64,000 bases of DNA from Campylorhamphus procurvoides. Taxonomy: Eukaryota; Chordata; Aves; Passeriformes; Dendrocolaptidae. Within the stretch, counting starts at the first letter, position 1. Every line of letters starts with the position of its first letter. This document shows positions 51,471 through 64,000 of the stretch, one piece after another. The notes below the pieces were generated by a model. The model had not been told where the DNA came from, searched no databases, and saw only the letters and a list, made by a program, of their open reading frames with translations. The stretch spans positions 1 to 64,000 of the forward strand of contig WBMV01004256.1 in assembly GCA_013396655.1 (NCBI GenBank). Reading direction: 5' to 3'. A program made the translations under genes and the position numbers.

Positions 51471-53950
51471 TTTCAAGAAAATCCTCAGATGAAGTCAATT
51501 TCCTAACATGGCTTGGGGTTGGGTGTAAGACTGAGCTTTGGTTCTGGATGACTTTCAAAAAAAATGTAGTAGTTATTTCTGCAAATCCCTCTCACTGTTC
51601 AGAAAATAGAGTCAAGAGTATACCCAGTAAAGGGGACTTGTAGGATTTGCCCTTATGACAGAAAGATAATTTTATATTGCTTGTGATTAAATATTGCCTT
51701 AGAGAAGGGTAAGAACTTTCGGAATGGGGAAGAAAAACTATAGAGTGGTTCACAGTTTATAAATTTAGCATGTGAGGGAGGCCATCAACAAGCTCCACAG
51801 TTTTGGTTTCAAGGAGGAAGCAGGTATTAATCTTCCAGTCAGGATGACAGTTTTGAAAGTACTCCTAACTAGATAACTAGTTAGAGCAGACTGCTCTAAC
51901 TTGTGTGCTCGTGGTAACGTTCTCTGTAATGACAGTTCACACCTAACAGTGCACTTCTGCTGTCACAGGGATGAGACTTACAAGAACTAAGAAACATGAA
52001 AGGCTTTTTCTTTTAGAATTTTTTAGAGTATTTTTATTTTAGAATACGCCACTCCTGTAGCCTGTGTTCTTGTTGCCAAGTAAATTCACTGAAGAGTGGG
52101 ACCAGTATTTTTATTTAATGCATATTTCACGGAAAAGTACATGTAAGGCTACATAAATCAGATTAGGGATATGGACTTTGTCTCTTGTTTTTTTTTGGTA
52201 CACAGCTTTCCTCTAGGCACACCAGGTTTAACAGTTATTTCTTTTGCTGTTTGTACTTTTTCTCTCCAAAACTGAAGACTTAGTTATTTTGATGAGGAAT
52301 TATGTGTAGTATTTCTGCATTAGGAGGTTATTAGAATTATAACAAGACATTGTGCACACGTTTCTTTATACTATAGAAAGAACTTGTTAAAATCCTGGGT
52401 TTACTCAACTGGTCCATTAATTCAAGTGTCTTCCTCATAATAAGCTTATATTGCTAGCTAAGCATTTAGACTTCTCTAACTGGTGCATATGAGTTCCAAA
52501 GAAGATTAGGACCAAAACCAAAGTAAAAAATCGTGATGCAAAATAGGAGATGCAAATAGTCTAGTTCTATTCACACTCAGTGAGATTGTATGGTATACGG
52601 TTGAAAGACTTAGTAGAGTGTCTAGAACCTTCTTTAAGTACCAAAGGTGAAATGGCTCAGCCAAGAATGTCTAGCACAAGTCCCTCTGGCTTGTTAGGGT
52701 GTTCTGGCTGTCTGCTTAAGGCAAGGAGCACAATCTCTAACAGCAGCAGAATGAGGAGCATAGGAAAATGAGCTCTCCACAGTTCACAGAATTTTCTGCT
52801 GATCTTGTGCTGTGGACACTGCCACTCTTGCTAGAAATCTTAGCTTTCATCTTTCAGAGCTGCGGAAAAATGTTACATGTGATGCAGAGCTATGTATCTT
52901 GATACTATTCCTCTACTTCCTCTGTGCCTCTCTTCAGTAGAGCACAAAGCAATGGCTAGAATTGTTGGAGCAGGTTATATGTAAGTAATTGGGTGGGCAG
53001 ATCATGTTTTCCAAATTCTAAGATTTCTCCTTGCCATTTTTGGCTGATTTGACTTCTTTCTCCAACCTCTAAGGAGACAGAAGCCCTGCTTATTTCAGTC
53101 TTGCAATTTATGCCCTTCTCTCATGGTTGATAGAGGGAGGCAGTTAAAATGAAAGCTTCTAAAATTGCATGGAATTGAAACCGTATGACTCAATCCAGTA
53201 AGCCACAAGAATGTAGGTTTCTGATTTCAAGTTACAAGAATAATGGTCACAGAGTTATTCTGATGAGTTGCAAGTCTTGCCAAGTTCTAAAACACTTTGT
53301 GACTTTCAAAAGTCAGGAACATGGTGCACAATTACTATGTACAAATGAAATTTACAGCCCTAAGAGGAGCTTTGGACAGTAGCATCACCTTTGAAAGCTG
53401 CCTAGCAGCAATAGATGATCCTGTATGTGATCATTCAACTGGGCAGGTGCAAGCACACATCAAAGTGTGATCTTCGATGTTCAGCTTGGGTAAACTATTA
53501 AAAAGATCCCCCAAAATCCAAACCACCAAATCAGCACTCACTTTATATTTCCCCAAACAACATAATTACGCCAATTTTTCAGTAGAATATTATATATTGC
53601 TCTTTCAATAGAATAAATTTTATCAGAAGCAGCTTTTCACAAACTCCCTACCACACTTCGGAGAAGATCCCTGGCAATAGTTTCATAGAAATGGGCAACA
53701 GTTTCACTGCAGGAGAACAAAATTTTAGCAGAGTAATTATCTTGAAGCGCTGGGGGTATGAGGAACACTGTTGTTTGCCTGAAGCTGAATGTACTTCATT
53801 GAAAGGTGTTTGCACAGCATAATGGCTTTGTTTCCTGGGTTCTGACAGAAGCTTTATTGTTAAAGACTTGCATTTGTTGATGTCTTGAGTGTGAAATCTT
53901 ATATCCCTGTTTTTCTTCTGTCTTAATAAATCTTCACATGTGATTTATCA
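51471..53950 (+). other. SMIM30: Probable SMIM30 3' UTR and downstream sequence
   Basis: AT-rich non-coding sequence follows the stop codon. Poly(A)-signal variants occur at 51686-51691 (ATTAAA), 53612-53617 (AATAAA) and 53925-53930 (AATAAA). The last is preceded by a T-rich stretch and followed by TG/T-rich sequence, the best local context. The 3' end of the transcript is not fixed by sequence alone. Confidence 0.5.
53925..53930 (+). terminator. SMIM30: Candidate SMIM30 poly(A) signal
   Basis: AATAAA sits in TCTTAATAAATCTTCACATG with downstream TGTGATTTAT. It would give a 3' UTR of about 2.5 kb. Confidence 0.4.
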
Positions 53951-55017
53951 TCAGCCTGATGAAGTACTTCTTATAAAAAGAAAAATTGGAATGACAAAAA
54001 TGGCTGAAACTGTTGAAATTCATTCTGTTACTAGTTTCTTACCTACTTTTGCTTAAACTTTACAAACCAATGTGGCATAAGGTATGTTTTCAGTTGAACT
54101 TTTGTACAGTGAGTGTACTTCTGTTGATCCTACTACTTGTTTATTCCATTTCAATATCAGTTACTTTAAAGCATTTCAAGGGGGTTGGCCCGGTTTGACA
54201 CTGTCAGCTTGCAGTTGCAAAGAATCCTGTTTCTCTGATACAAGGGAAACTTGAAGTACTTATTTTGACTATGAATTTTTAACATATCTATTATGTAGTT
54301 GCCTTTATACCAGAAAAGCCATTTATGTCAGTTTTCTAGCTGGAGGCCCAAGAATATAAAGGACCACATTTTTCTTTTCTTTCCCCTTTAAAAATACTAT
54401 GTTCTAGTGCTTTAGTTATTTGAATTATACTTTTTTTTTTAGACTTTTAATGATCTTGTTTTATCCCAGCTTTGTGAAAACATGTTCTAGCTCTTTGGGG
54501 ATCTCATCTAGGGCACAAAGCAGTTCATTTTTTGCACTAAACTAATACCATTAGTAGCTGTTTTCAGAGCAGAAAGCAGAAATGACAATGCCCACTGCCT
54601 AACAAATACAAACTACCATTTAATTAGTGCAAGAAAACTGCAGGTCAGGAAGAAATAGTTTTTGACTGCTGATTTCCATATGCTTTACAATAGCATAGCT
54701 GAAAACCAGCCATCCTAGACATTTAATAGTGTACAGTTCCTATCCAAATGGACAGAAGTCCTTTGTTTCTTGTGATGCGCCTTTGAGTACTGCACACCAT
54801 CTAGGTCTTACCACTGTACTAAGTACAACAGTACCTGGGGCTGGAATACACATGCTTCACACAGTTCCTAATGCACTGACTTCTCTGGGTGTATGAACAC
54901 TGGTAAACTTCTGCTGGGAACTCTTTCTCCTACTCAGATAAATCCTGCTGCTGGTGGTGATGCTGCTTTAATGCTATTGTGAGACCTGAAAATTCTGTCT
55001 CTTCCATCTGTTTACAG
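53951..55017. other. Unassigned, possibly intronic
   Basis: No features are recognised apart from the long pyrimidine tract at its right end that forms the acceptor at 55017. Confidence 0.4.
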
Positions 55018-55285
55018 GCATTAGTGTTTGCATCCCAATTGTATCCTTGGGGCAAGTGGAAGGAGAATCAGTGGTTTGTGACGGTGTCACAGGAAGCACG
55101 TGGTATCTCCAGGATGCTCACTGAGTTTTCTGGAGTGTGTTACGCTTGTGGTTCTCAGCCACCATGCCCTTCCATGGGAGCTGTCCCTGCACTAGCCCAG
55201 AGACTCTTGTGTACTGACTAGACACAGACATGGTCTGAAGCCCTGGTTCCTCTTTGAATAAAGCTGTTTACATAAGCTTTGTGAG
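55018..55285 (+). other. Candidate 3' terminal exon on the + strand
   Basis: A strong acceptor (TGTCTCTTCCATCTGTTTACAG, ending at 55017) is followed by 67 open codons to a TAG at 55219-55221. Thirty-five bases later comes AATAAA (55257-55262), with T/G-rich sequence after it. This is the layout of a last exon. The peptide in the open frame (for example LYPWGKWKENQWFVTVSQ) matches no family I know. It could be an alternative last exon of SMIM30, the end of a non-coding RNA, or chance. No coding donor in the right phase upstream can be identified. Confidence 0.3.
55257..55262 (+). terminator. Poly(A) signal of the candidate terminal exon
   Basis: AATAAA in CTTTGAATAAAGCTGTTTAC has typical spacing and a GT/T-rich downstream element. 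Confidence 0.4.
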
Positions 55286-56156
55286 AAGGGAATAGGGAAT
55301 TGAGTTCACCATTTATAATAAGAAAAAATGTGGCTAAATGGATGAACTACAATAGGTGCGTTACCAGGATAAATTCTCTAATTATTATACTACAAAAGTA
55401 ACCTTGCCCTTCATTTTTACATCTGGTGAAAGGTTTGGCAAATCTAAACTGGAGTAATGAAGGAATTGTTAGAAGTGGTGTAAAGGAGGGTTTGGGTCTG
55501 GTTTTCCTCCCAGTTTACACTTGAACAAATTGTTCGTAAATTATCTGAATTCAACAGAAAGTGCAGGTTGTTCAGATGAGAAAAGTAAGATTACTAATTC
55601 AGAACCAAATGCAGCAAAACATTGGGCAATACTATATGTGACTGAAGATGCATAGAACCCAGATGGCTTCATTACTGCTGAAATCAACCTTCAGAAATTT
55701 TAAGTGACAAGTTTTTAATACATTAGACACTGACTACACTCCTAAGTGTTCGATTGTTAAAGAATGAAACCAGTTTTTACATGAATACACACAGCAACAC
55801 CAAATACTACATTTCCAATATTTAGAAAGCAATTTTTCCATCAGGAAAGCTGGAATTTACATAGCAAGTGTGATACGGTAAATAACATAAAAGTACATCT
55901 TTGAACCAAAAATAACAAATTATATAGGCATTCGAAACATTTCCAGACATTGTGCTGGTCTCTTCAGCTCAGTTTCTCTGTAATGAAATTTGAAAATGCA
56001 TGGGAAGCTTTGTCACGTTAAGATGCAGGCACACTAGACAGTCAGCAGAGCCTTTTGTTTCTGGATCATTCATCTGATCAGATCAAAACAGAGATTTTCA
56101 TGAGAAAAACAAAACAAAATGTCCCTGAGACTGCTAGGCAAAGAGACCGGTATAAC
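55286..56156. other. Unassigned intergenic sequence
   Basis: Nothing recognisable lies between the candidate terminal exon and the CR1 element. Confidence 0.45.
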
Positions 56157-57003
56157 CACAGAATCACAGAATGTTGAGGGGTTGAAATGAACCCTAAAGA
56201 TCATCCAGTTCCAGTGCCCCCTGCCTGGGGAAGGGACACCTCCCACTAGACCAGGTTGCCCAAGGCCTTATTCAACCTGGCTTTGAACACTGCCAGGGTT
56301 GGGGCATCTACAACCTCCCTGGGCAACCCGTTCCAGTGTCTAACCACCCCTACAGTGAAAAATTTCTTCCTAATATCTAACCTAAATTTCCCCTCTTTCA
56401 GTTAGTTATTCCTTGTCCTATCACTACAGTTCCTGATGAAGAGTCCCTCTCTGCCCTCCTGCAGATACGGAAAGGTCACTGAGATTTCCATGCAGCTTTC
56501 TCTTCCCCAAGCTGAACAGCCCCAACTTTATCAGCCTGTTTTTGGAGGGGAGGTGATCCAGTCTTCTTACCAACTTTGTGGACTCTTCTGGACTTGCTCT
56601 TGCTGGTTCTTTTGTTGGGGACACCAGAACCATATGCAGTACTCCAGGTAGGGTCTCACAAGAGCACAGTAGAGGGGGAGAATTACCTCCTCTGGCCTGC
56701 TGGCCACACTCCTTTTGAAGCAGCCCAGGACTGGATTGGCTTTCTGGACTGTGAGTGTACACTGTCAGCTCACGCTGAATTTTTCATCAACCATCACTCC
56801 CAAGTCTTTTTCTCCACCCAATCTGTAGATGTATCTGGGATTGCCACAACCCAGGTGCAGCTCCTTGCCCTTCGCTTTGTTGAGCTTCATGAGGTGATTC
56901 ATTGAGGCCCACCTGTTCAGCCTGTCAAGGTTCCTCTGGACACCTTCCCTCTCGTGTGTCATCTGCACCAGCTTGGTGACATCAGCAAATTTGGTGAGGG
57001 TGC
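56157..57003 (-). mobile_element. CR1 LINE 3' portion
   Basis: On the + strand it begins CCACAGAATCACAGAATG and shows the conserved GATCATCCAGTTCCAGTGCC block. On the minus strand the coding part runs from a reverse transcriptase catalytic-centre remnant (KFADVTKL at about 56972-56995, where the family has FADD) through VQRNLDRLNRWASMNH and GNPRYIYRLGGEKDLGVMV. It then continues to the C-terminal LFSLGKRKLHGNLS block. The copy is 5' truncated just before the catalytic motif and carries frameshifts. Confidence 0.94.
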
Positions 57004-58859
57004 ACTACACAGTGTAAGTGAAGGCCTGAAAGCAGAATGCCCTCCATCAGACCTAGGAGTTGCAAACATTAGAGGTAGGGAAGAGAGAATTGTGTCCCCA
57101 AGCACGCTATTGTAAAAAACTAGAGCTTGCTCCTGGGCTGGGTTAAAGTTTGTGTTCTCCTTCATCCTTCCTGTATTGTCTGTGTTCCTCCTCACTAGTT
57201 GTTGCCTTGAAAATTTCAACTGGAACCAACAGTACCAACAGCTTTCTCAGCTGCCATTCATTCAAGGCACTAAAATTTTGTGTGTATCTTCACACTGCTA
57301 CTCTCCACTAGGCAAGTATAAAAGCATGGAAATTACCTTCTTTTCCTGAATCTCATTAAAATACTGAAGAGCAATGCAGTTCCCTAAAACTTAGAAGGGT
57401 CTGTCTTTTCTTCTGTTTCTCTGTTCTTCTGTTTATGCAGCTCTTTGCACACACTGTGATAATGCTAATAAAAAATAATGCAACTGCGTGTCCCTTCTCT
57501 AACCTTTCAGAGAAAAGCAACAGTCCTAACACATGACCAATTTAATCTTGGAAGAATTAAAGTGAGGAAAATTGCCACTTTTATCAAAATATGTTCGCTA
57601 TCCCTTTCATGAGTTTCTAGGAAATGAGAATGTCTTTAATTCTAGAACTGTTCAAAGACATTTTTTGTCAACCTATTTCTGAACTGATATGGCTATGGAA
57701 ATTACATGTTCAGTACCTGCACTTATTTCTCAGAATTTAACCTAGCATATTCATAAGTCCCATGATAGAAGTTTTAAATTTTATTTGAATCTATTCAAAT
57801 GACCTGGAGGACCAGCAGAAACCATGTTGACTCATTTTTCCTCAAACACACGTATTTATTTCAGTATCTGCTTGAATAGCAAGGAAAAATTAAGTCTTTT
57901 TTTTAAATTCAGTCTTTTCAGAAAGGCCATTTGTGGTCAACTTCCAAAGTCTCTCTGATATCTGCATACATTATATCACCTATAAAGTAGTCTATATCTA
58001 TTAAAAAAATTGTCATTTTTCATAAAAGGTAATATTGCAATGTGCTTTAGCTAAGGAGTTTTTCATTTCTTCATAAAGATTAAAGATGTTGATTGTATAT
58101 CTGGAGCAGTTGCCAATAAAAAACCAGGATTCAGCAATAAATGTCAGACAGCCATGTTTTTCATTCTATTGTATTTGCAGAAAGAAAACATAAATCCCCC
58201 AAACTATTTTACATTAAAAATAGGCAAAAAGTGCTTTTTCAAGAACAAGTCAGTGTTATCTAGTAATAATTATGGCCCTGGTATGAATCTCAATGAAGTC
58301 AGCTCAAAAAAATTTATTGTCCTAAATTGAAATCAAGCTCTCTTAAAGGGGTGACCAAACTGTGTCTTCTGAATGCCATATAACTTTGCCAGAACCATCC
58401 CCCATGCCGGGGTTGTGGCGGCAGGCTGTCCTGATGCACGGGATGCTGGCTAACCTCCAATCCTGCCTGGGAAGTGACAGACAGCTGTGTCTCCCTGGGT
58501 GCCAAATGCATGCCCAGGCCAGTGTTACCCTTTCACTCCATGGAGTCATCTCCTGCTATGACAAAAGCCAGATAGGTGATGAGCTATTTGTTTAGGCATT
58601 CAGGAATAGTTGTGTGGCTTATACATTGTTAACCTTCTTCCATGCCAAATTTCACGTTTCAAAATGTAGTATTGTTGGTACATGTAATTTTAAAATACCC
58701 TATATACTATCTTTTAAAATATGGTATCTTTGTGGGCTGGGGTTAGTGCATCCAGAAGACACAGAAAACCAGAGGACACTGTCAGCTGAAAGGATACTTC
58801 CAAATTGTCTGTTCACAAAAGGGGAAAAAGAAATCATCTCTGGGAAGAGACTGAGCCAA
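57004..58859. other. Unassigned intergenic sequence
   Basis: No gene or repeat family is recognised. Overlapping ORFs on both strands near 58314-58595 have no motif support. Confidence 0.45.
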
Positions 58860-58921
58860 GAAATGTACAAGGTGACCTCCAGAGGTCCTTTCCAACCTAA
58901 TTTACTGTATGATTCTATGAA
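58860..58921 (+). mobile_element. CR1 LINE terminal fragment
   Basis: About 60 bp: GACCTCCAGAGGTCCTTTCC followed by AACCTAATTTACTGTATGAT and the terminus TTCTATGA. It is the extreme 3' end of a CR1. Confidence 0.85.
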
Positions 58922-61900
58922 GTCCTAGTTGTAAATGGGATGCATAAACAGAAGCTTCGTTCACTTGTATCTTTATGGCAAACAAGGATATATTTGTGGT
59001 GAACAAATCTAATCACAGTGTGAGCCCTGACTGCACAGTGGAACCTGACTGCAAAAGCTGTGAGGCTGTTCAGTCATCGTGTAAGACCACAGGGAAACCA
59101 GATGTACCAGGATTCTCCCACTGCGTCTAGTGAAACTCAATCCCTGAGGCTTTAAAAGGTTATGGAAAAAAGGGAGCAAATATAGCACATGTTCAGTAAT
59201 CCTCTTTTCAGAGTGGGATTTTTAGACATGGGTTTATGGGGCTAGTACTGTACTCCACATGGAATTCAAGTGCTTGAGTGCAAAGCCCCAAATGTGAATT
59301 ATGGCAACTCCTGCCCAAGTCAAAGTTTTGAAAATATTAAGATTTGAGAGCCAGAATAAGAGGCTTTGTTGCACAGGGAGTTCCCATTGGCATCAGTGAT
59401 AGTTTAGGACAAGGTCAAAGACAAAATACAGGTTTGGATGTGGTAGTTACGTTGATAGGGTGGAGGGGTCTGTGTCATTCAACCAGAAGTGCACCTTGTA
59501 CCAGATGGTGCTCATGGGGAACTGCAGCCACATTAGACTCCATCCCCATCTCTTTCCTTAGAAAAATAATAGCTGAATTATTTGTTGTGATAACTGAATG
59601 CCAAATTTTCATCTGGTTAAAAAACAGCCTGAAGTTGCTGAAATCAGTGCAGTCATCCTGATTTAAATTCATTTTGAACAGAAAACACAAGAGGCTTCAT
59701 TCTGACCTTGCACCAGCCCTTATAATTCTGTATAATGCAGTAGAATTATTCTTGATTTCCATTTATGTGAAAATTTAAATTGGTTCTTAAAATAGATTCT
59801 GTCTTTTTTTTTCTCTCAGTCTTCTACCAGTAAATTATTTGACCTACATCTTAATAAATATTAGAAAAAGATATTCACCCCACTCTTATTCCACAAATAC
59901 ACTTCAGAACTTGTATATTCAACTTAGAGTCCATCATTTTGGCCCCCCACTCCCAAGTTTTATCAATCAAGACAGAGGTAAATCCACCAGACAGCCCACT
60001 CTCAAGGACACCATACTAATACAAAGTGCCTCTTCACAGACATTTAATGTACATGTGCTATACACATTTGATATACATCTGCTTACCTTTCTGCCTTGTT
60101 GTTCTAATTATTTTAGTAATAAGAGCAATCTGTTTTGTGTCTATGTCAAACTGCTCCTCAAGAACTCCCCTCACCTAGTCTACATGAGGTTCTGTGTATT
60201 AAATGAGAACTTCATAAATTTTATTTTCCAGTCCAGAAGTAACATTGAAATCCCAGTAAAAAGGATTACATGCTCTCAATTTCAGAAGGGTCAGCAAGGA
60301 AATTATTATAGCTGTAGATAAAAATGTAAAGCACTAGAAATCTGAACTTTTATGAATTTTGCCAGAGGTTTCTCTGCTTAACTCCCAATACATTTAATAG
60401 GAATTAAGAATTAAAATCCCTTCCACTTCCAAAGGAATACTGACCTTCCAATAGTGAATGTAGATCATGTGATCACTTTATGCACACTTCCAAAATAATC
60501 TGAAATTGGCTGTACATAATAGTTGTCAGACTGCTGCCTTAATATATCATAATGTCAACTGTCATACCTCAGGACAATGAAAATTGCCTGATTTAGTGTA
60601 AAATACAGGCTTTGGGAAGTAAATGTCATAGAAACAGGGCAAAGAAGTGCTGACAGACATACCTTAAATATACTCTCTTTCATGCAGTAGTAGCTGAGCA
60701 ATTTGCTCAGTAAGAATTCCATGTCCTCTTACAGCACTGGGGTTTTGATTTTTTATTACTTGGTGTTGAAAACCCACTTTCCCTTTGTTCTGTGCTTCAA
60801 AAGATGCACTCTGGTTTCACAGGAAATAAGTACTAAGGAAATAAAACTCATGAGTGAAAGATTGAGTTTTTCATTTTTTAAAACAGTGGATCCCTGCCAC
60901 TTGCTTATGGTTAACTATTTCTGGTCTTATTACAAAGGCTGAGAAACGTGTAGCTTTTATGGAACTGGGACATTTGTAAAGAGTTTTGAAAGTATCTGTG
61001 TTTCTCTAAACTTAACACAGAAATAATAGAAACCCATTAACTACACTGGTTCCAAAAATTTCTTTTAGGATGCTCATAAGGAACAGACCAGGACAAATCT
61101 TTCACCATCCCCTGGTAGAGAGACTTCATAAATCCTTTCTTAAAACTGCTATATAATGCAGTTTTAGTCACATTACAGCATACCTAAGCTTTAAACCATA
61201 ATGCTGAGTCAAAGTCTACTAGGTTTGTATCTCTTTTTCATTTTAGCACTTGGAAGTCCAATGTTAAAGTCTCAACACATTCTTAGTGCTAGTAATTATT
61301 CATCCTACTATTATTACTATTATTATTGTTATTGTGTTTTTCAGTTTCAAAAACCTCTAGGCATGATTAAACATATATGGGTTTTTTTACTTTAAAAAGA
61401 AGAAATTAGCTTTATTTTCTTTTTTTAAAGATATCTTACTGTATATATTCACTAGGAGCCATTATTTGAATATCCATACCCCCAGTTCACAGATTTTTAA
61501 GAAAGGTTAAAGAGTGTAAAGGCTGAAAACCTACCTCACCTTAAAATAGTTTTGGTTTAAGTAGGTTCATAATTGTATTTCAAGACTTCTAAGTGAAGTA
61601 GAAATCTAAAAGTTTCATAATTAAGACCTTTACTTTTGCTCTTTCCGACTTCTCATTGTATCCACTGAAGGTTATCCCTGCTCCTTTTATTACCTATTAG
61701 GTTTATTATCTATTACGTTTATCTAAATTGGTCAAAAGTGAATTTGAATCTAGCCTCACAATTCCATTAATTCTGTGTTCTGCATTGCCTCTGTCTGGCT
61801 GTGACAGCAGAAAATAACTTCTTACATTCCTGCACCAAGTTTTTTCTTCTGATTTCTTCTTACTCCAGAATGGTCATTAAGTTACCATCTCTCTTTTAAC

Positions 61901-64000
61901 TTTTACTTCTCTTTCAGCATCACCAAGTTTTCTCAAGATGTGATCCATACTTTGGTAACTAAGCCACTTGGGCAAATAAATCATTCTGAGCAATTACCAG
62001 CTCTTCTTGTCTGAAGGTCTTCCATTTTATTTCAGATTGCCAGCATTTCATTATGTTCTACGGCTGGCCTTGTAGCAGTGTCCTTTTGAAAAGTCAATGC
62101 ACTAAGAATGTTAGAAAAAAGGAAGAACTGCTCTATTTTCAATATAGAGTGTGCAGGTTGCAATAGATATATCTTGAGGACCCATTATATCAAAGAGAAT
62201 TCATAAGTTTTCCATAAATTCCTCAAATTCCCACAGTTTTGTTATGCATGCATATTTATGAAGCGATATTGTACATAACAGAGATACAGTATATCAACTA
62301 AAAGTTCTGTTAGCTTTTGAAGCATTACACTAATACCAAATTTACAGTGTAGCACAGAATTACACAAGAGATATGTTTTACTTGGCTACATCTGGTACTG
62401 TACTGTGAGGAACAGTGTTGACTCACTAAAAGAGTGTTTTTTTGTCCGGTTGCATATCTCAGATTAGGAAAAACAGATTACTGTTATTTAGATCTCTTAT
62501 TTGCACATTTTGGTTTAATAATGGAGAATAAATAAGTTCAGTGAGGTTTAATAAAATTATGTAGTGAGGAACTGTAAAAGCTTCAAATAGTTTTGTGTTT
62601 TAAATATCAAAAACATGGCTTGAACAGAATTTAGGATGCAAACTTCCAAAAAAGGACCCAGAAATCCCTCACTGCAGCAGCAGTAAGACTTATTAGTGCT
62701 CATTTTTCGATTGACATTTACACTAGATGATAGACCTGAAGTTGTAAACTTTCCATTCATGTGCAGAGCTGCCCAAGAATGTGAAATGCAAAGTCTCTGT
62801 GATACAGATGTGAGACAGAGCATAACCAAAATATCTCACTCCCAGCAATGTCCTTACAAGAGTCTGATCTGAATGATGTGTTCAGGTCAGGTCCATCAGC
62901 AGCAGTGCTGAACCCAGTGAACGCACAAATGCCATAGGGAGTCCAGCTTTTCCATAACCACCTAGTAGCTACATCACACAGAACACATCTGGAAGTGAAG
63001 CCCAGTCTCCCACCTCCAAAATAAGTTGCGTGGAGTACTAGGCAATACAATCCTGGGAAGCATGGTCTGCAGTTTATCCTAGATCCTCTATACATAAAAA
63101 TGAAGGAGCAATGACACAGGAAGGGGTGGTTGTGGGCAAGAGACGGACTCCCATGTCTGCTACTTAGGAAACCTGCCTCTTATGGCAATATTTAAGTCCT
63201 GGTCCCTGCTCCATGGCCTGACATTATATATTCAATCCGAAAACAAAGCAAAAGTAACACTAAACAATCTAGGTAGCTGGGATCAGATCCCATGTGTTTT
63301 TCCTGCCAGCAGACTGTTTTATGTAGTACAGTGCAACATCCTGTTTCTGCTCAATTTTTCATCCTCTTCTTTAAATACCATGCTCAAACATTGCCTGACT
63401 ATATGTAAATACTAGTTCAATTGAGCAAAAGATACTGTCATTTGCTAACATTAGGCTTGACTAATTTTGTAAGTGACATTTCAAATAAAACATCCATTCT
63501 TTCATACCTCCATGAAACAGGCAATGCAGTAATAAACTTATATTTATAGTTTTACAGTTGCATCAGAGCTGCACTCATGGAGTTCCTCCTACTATGCCCT
63601 CACAGTACTGTTCTAATACTGTCTGCAAAATTCACTGTTGTGTTTCTTAAAAAGATGACCTACCTTTACTGAGAGACTGTTCTCTGCATCCTCCTTGCAA
63701 GCTTAAAACTTAAAATTGTTTCTCCTTGTTCTACATATAAGTGAGAACATTTCATGTTTGATATCCAAGAAACTCACAAAATGGGACTATGGCATTAGGT
63801 TCTAGGTATCAAATTAGTTGCAGTGAACAGGTAATAGCTGAGTCAGCACACAAACATCCAAGATTATTTTCCCTTTATAGATCATAAGATCTGAAGCTCA
63901 CTAGTAGAACATATATTCAAGGTAGCTGCTTGCAAAACCAGTGCCCACCCTTAATCTCAGACATTACAGATTTGACTCTACATTGTCTCAATCTTATGCA
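58922..64000. other. Unassigned intergenic sequence
   Basis: About 5 kb with no gene, RNA gene or transposon family that I recognise. It includes a short TTA/TAT microsatellite at 61306-61335. ORFs of up to 160 codons (59839-60321) are AT-driven and lack motifs. Confidence 0.45.
61306..61335 (+). repeat. TAT trinucleotide microsatellite
   Basis: An imperfect ACTATTATTACTATTATTAT-type run with short interruptions. Confidence 0.8.

Noticed and set aside
59839..60321. 160-codon + strand ORF
   Set aside because: AT-rich composition, no motif, no promoter or splice support, and no recognisable family.
1..64000. Expected SMIM30 neighbours (GPR85, PPP1R3A, FOXP2) and RNA genes
   Set aside because: I looked for their coding sequence and for tRNA or snRNA-like sequence on both strands by eye and saw none. 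The neighbours probably lie outside the window.

Overview
This window is vertebrate nuclear DNA, almost certainly from a bird. It is AT-rich and gene-poor. It carries at least nine copies of the CR1 LINE, several with the diagnostic 3' terminus (ATTCTATGATTCTATGA or its reverse complement). It also has a solo LTR and two other LTR-type repeats that I recognise from avian genomes. There are no bacterial features: no operons, no Shine-Dalgarno sites, no CRISPR. Two single-base N characters (6588 and 50614) show it is assembled draft or consensus sequence.

The only gene I can name is SMIM30, on the + strand. A CpG island at about 50421-50939 marks the promoter and a non-coding first exon. A short intron (about 50940-51213) follows, and the whole coding sequence (61 codons, 51285-51470) lies in the second exon. 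Its protein is a small membrane micropeptide with a signal-like hydrophobic N-terminus, one further hydrophobic segment and a conserved ARKRNG tail. Candidate poly(A) signals lie at 53925 and 55257; the second ends a convincing terminal-exon-like segment (55018 to about 55285). In mammals SMIM30 sits near GPR85, PPP1R3A and FOXP2. I found no coding sequence for those genes here, so the window is probably the intergenic space around SMIM30.

Layout: 1-960 unassigned; 960-2700 CR1 (+); 4314-4620 a cysteine-rich minus-strand ORF next to a poly(A) signal; about 5510-5928 LTR-type repeat (+); 7424-8325 CR1 (-) split by foreign sequence; 11905-12495 CR1 (-); about 13288-14335 second copy of the same LTR-type repeat (-); 19262-22168 a long CR1 (+) with broken endonuclease and reverse transcriptase; 27430-27566 CR1 (+); 29660-29812 CR1 (-); 44450-44708 CR1 (+); 47540-48125 solo LTR with a perfect 5-bp target-site duplication; 50421-55285 SMIM30 locus; 56157-57003 CR1 (-); 58860-58921 CR1 tail (+); the rest to 64000 is unassigned.

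Nothing here is a clear multi-gene system. The observations most worth checking are a possible alternative terminal exon downstream of SMIM30, a cysteine-rich minus-strand exon candidate at 4.3-4.6 kb, and a chain of phase-compatible, exon-like segments on the minus strand between 27.0 and 35.8 kb. That chain may well be chance.
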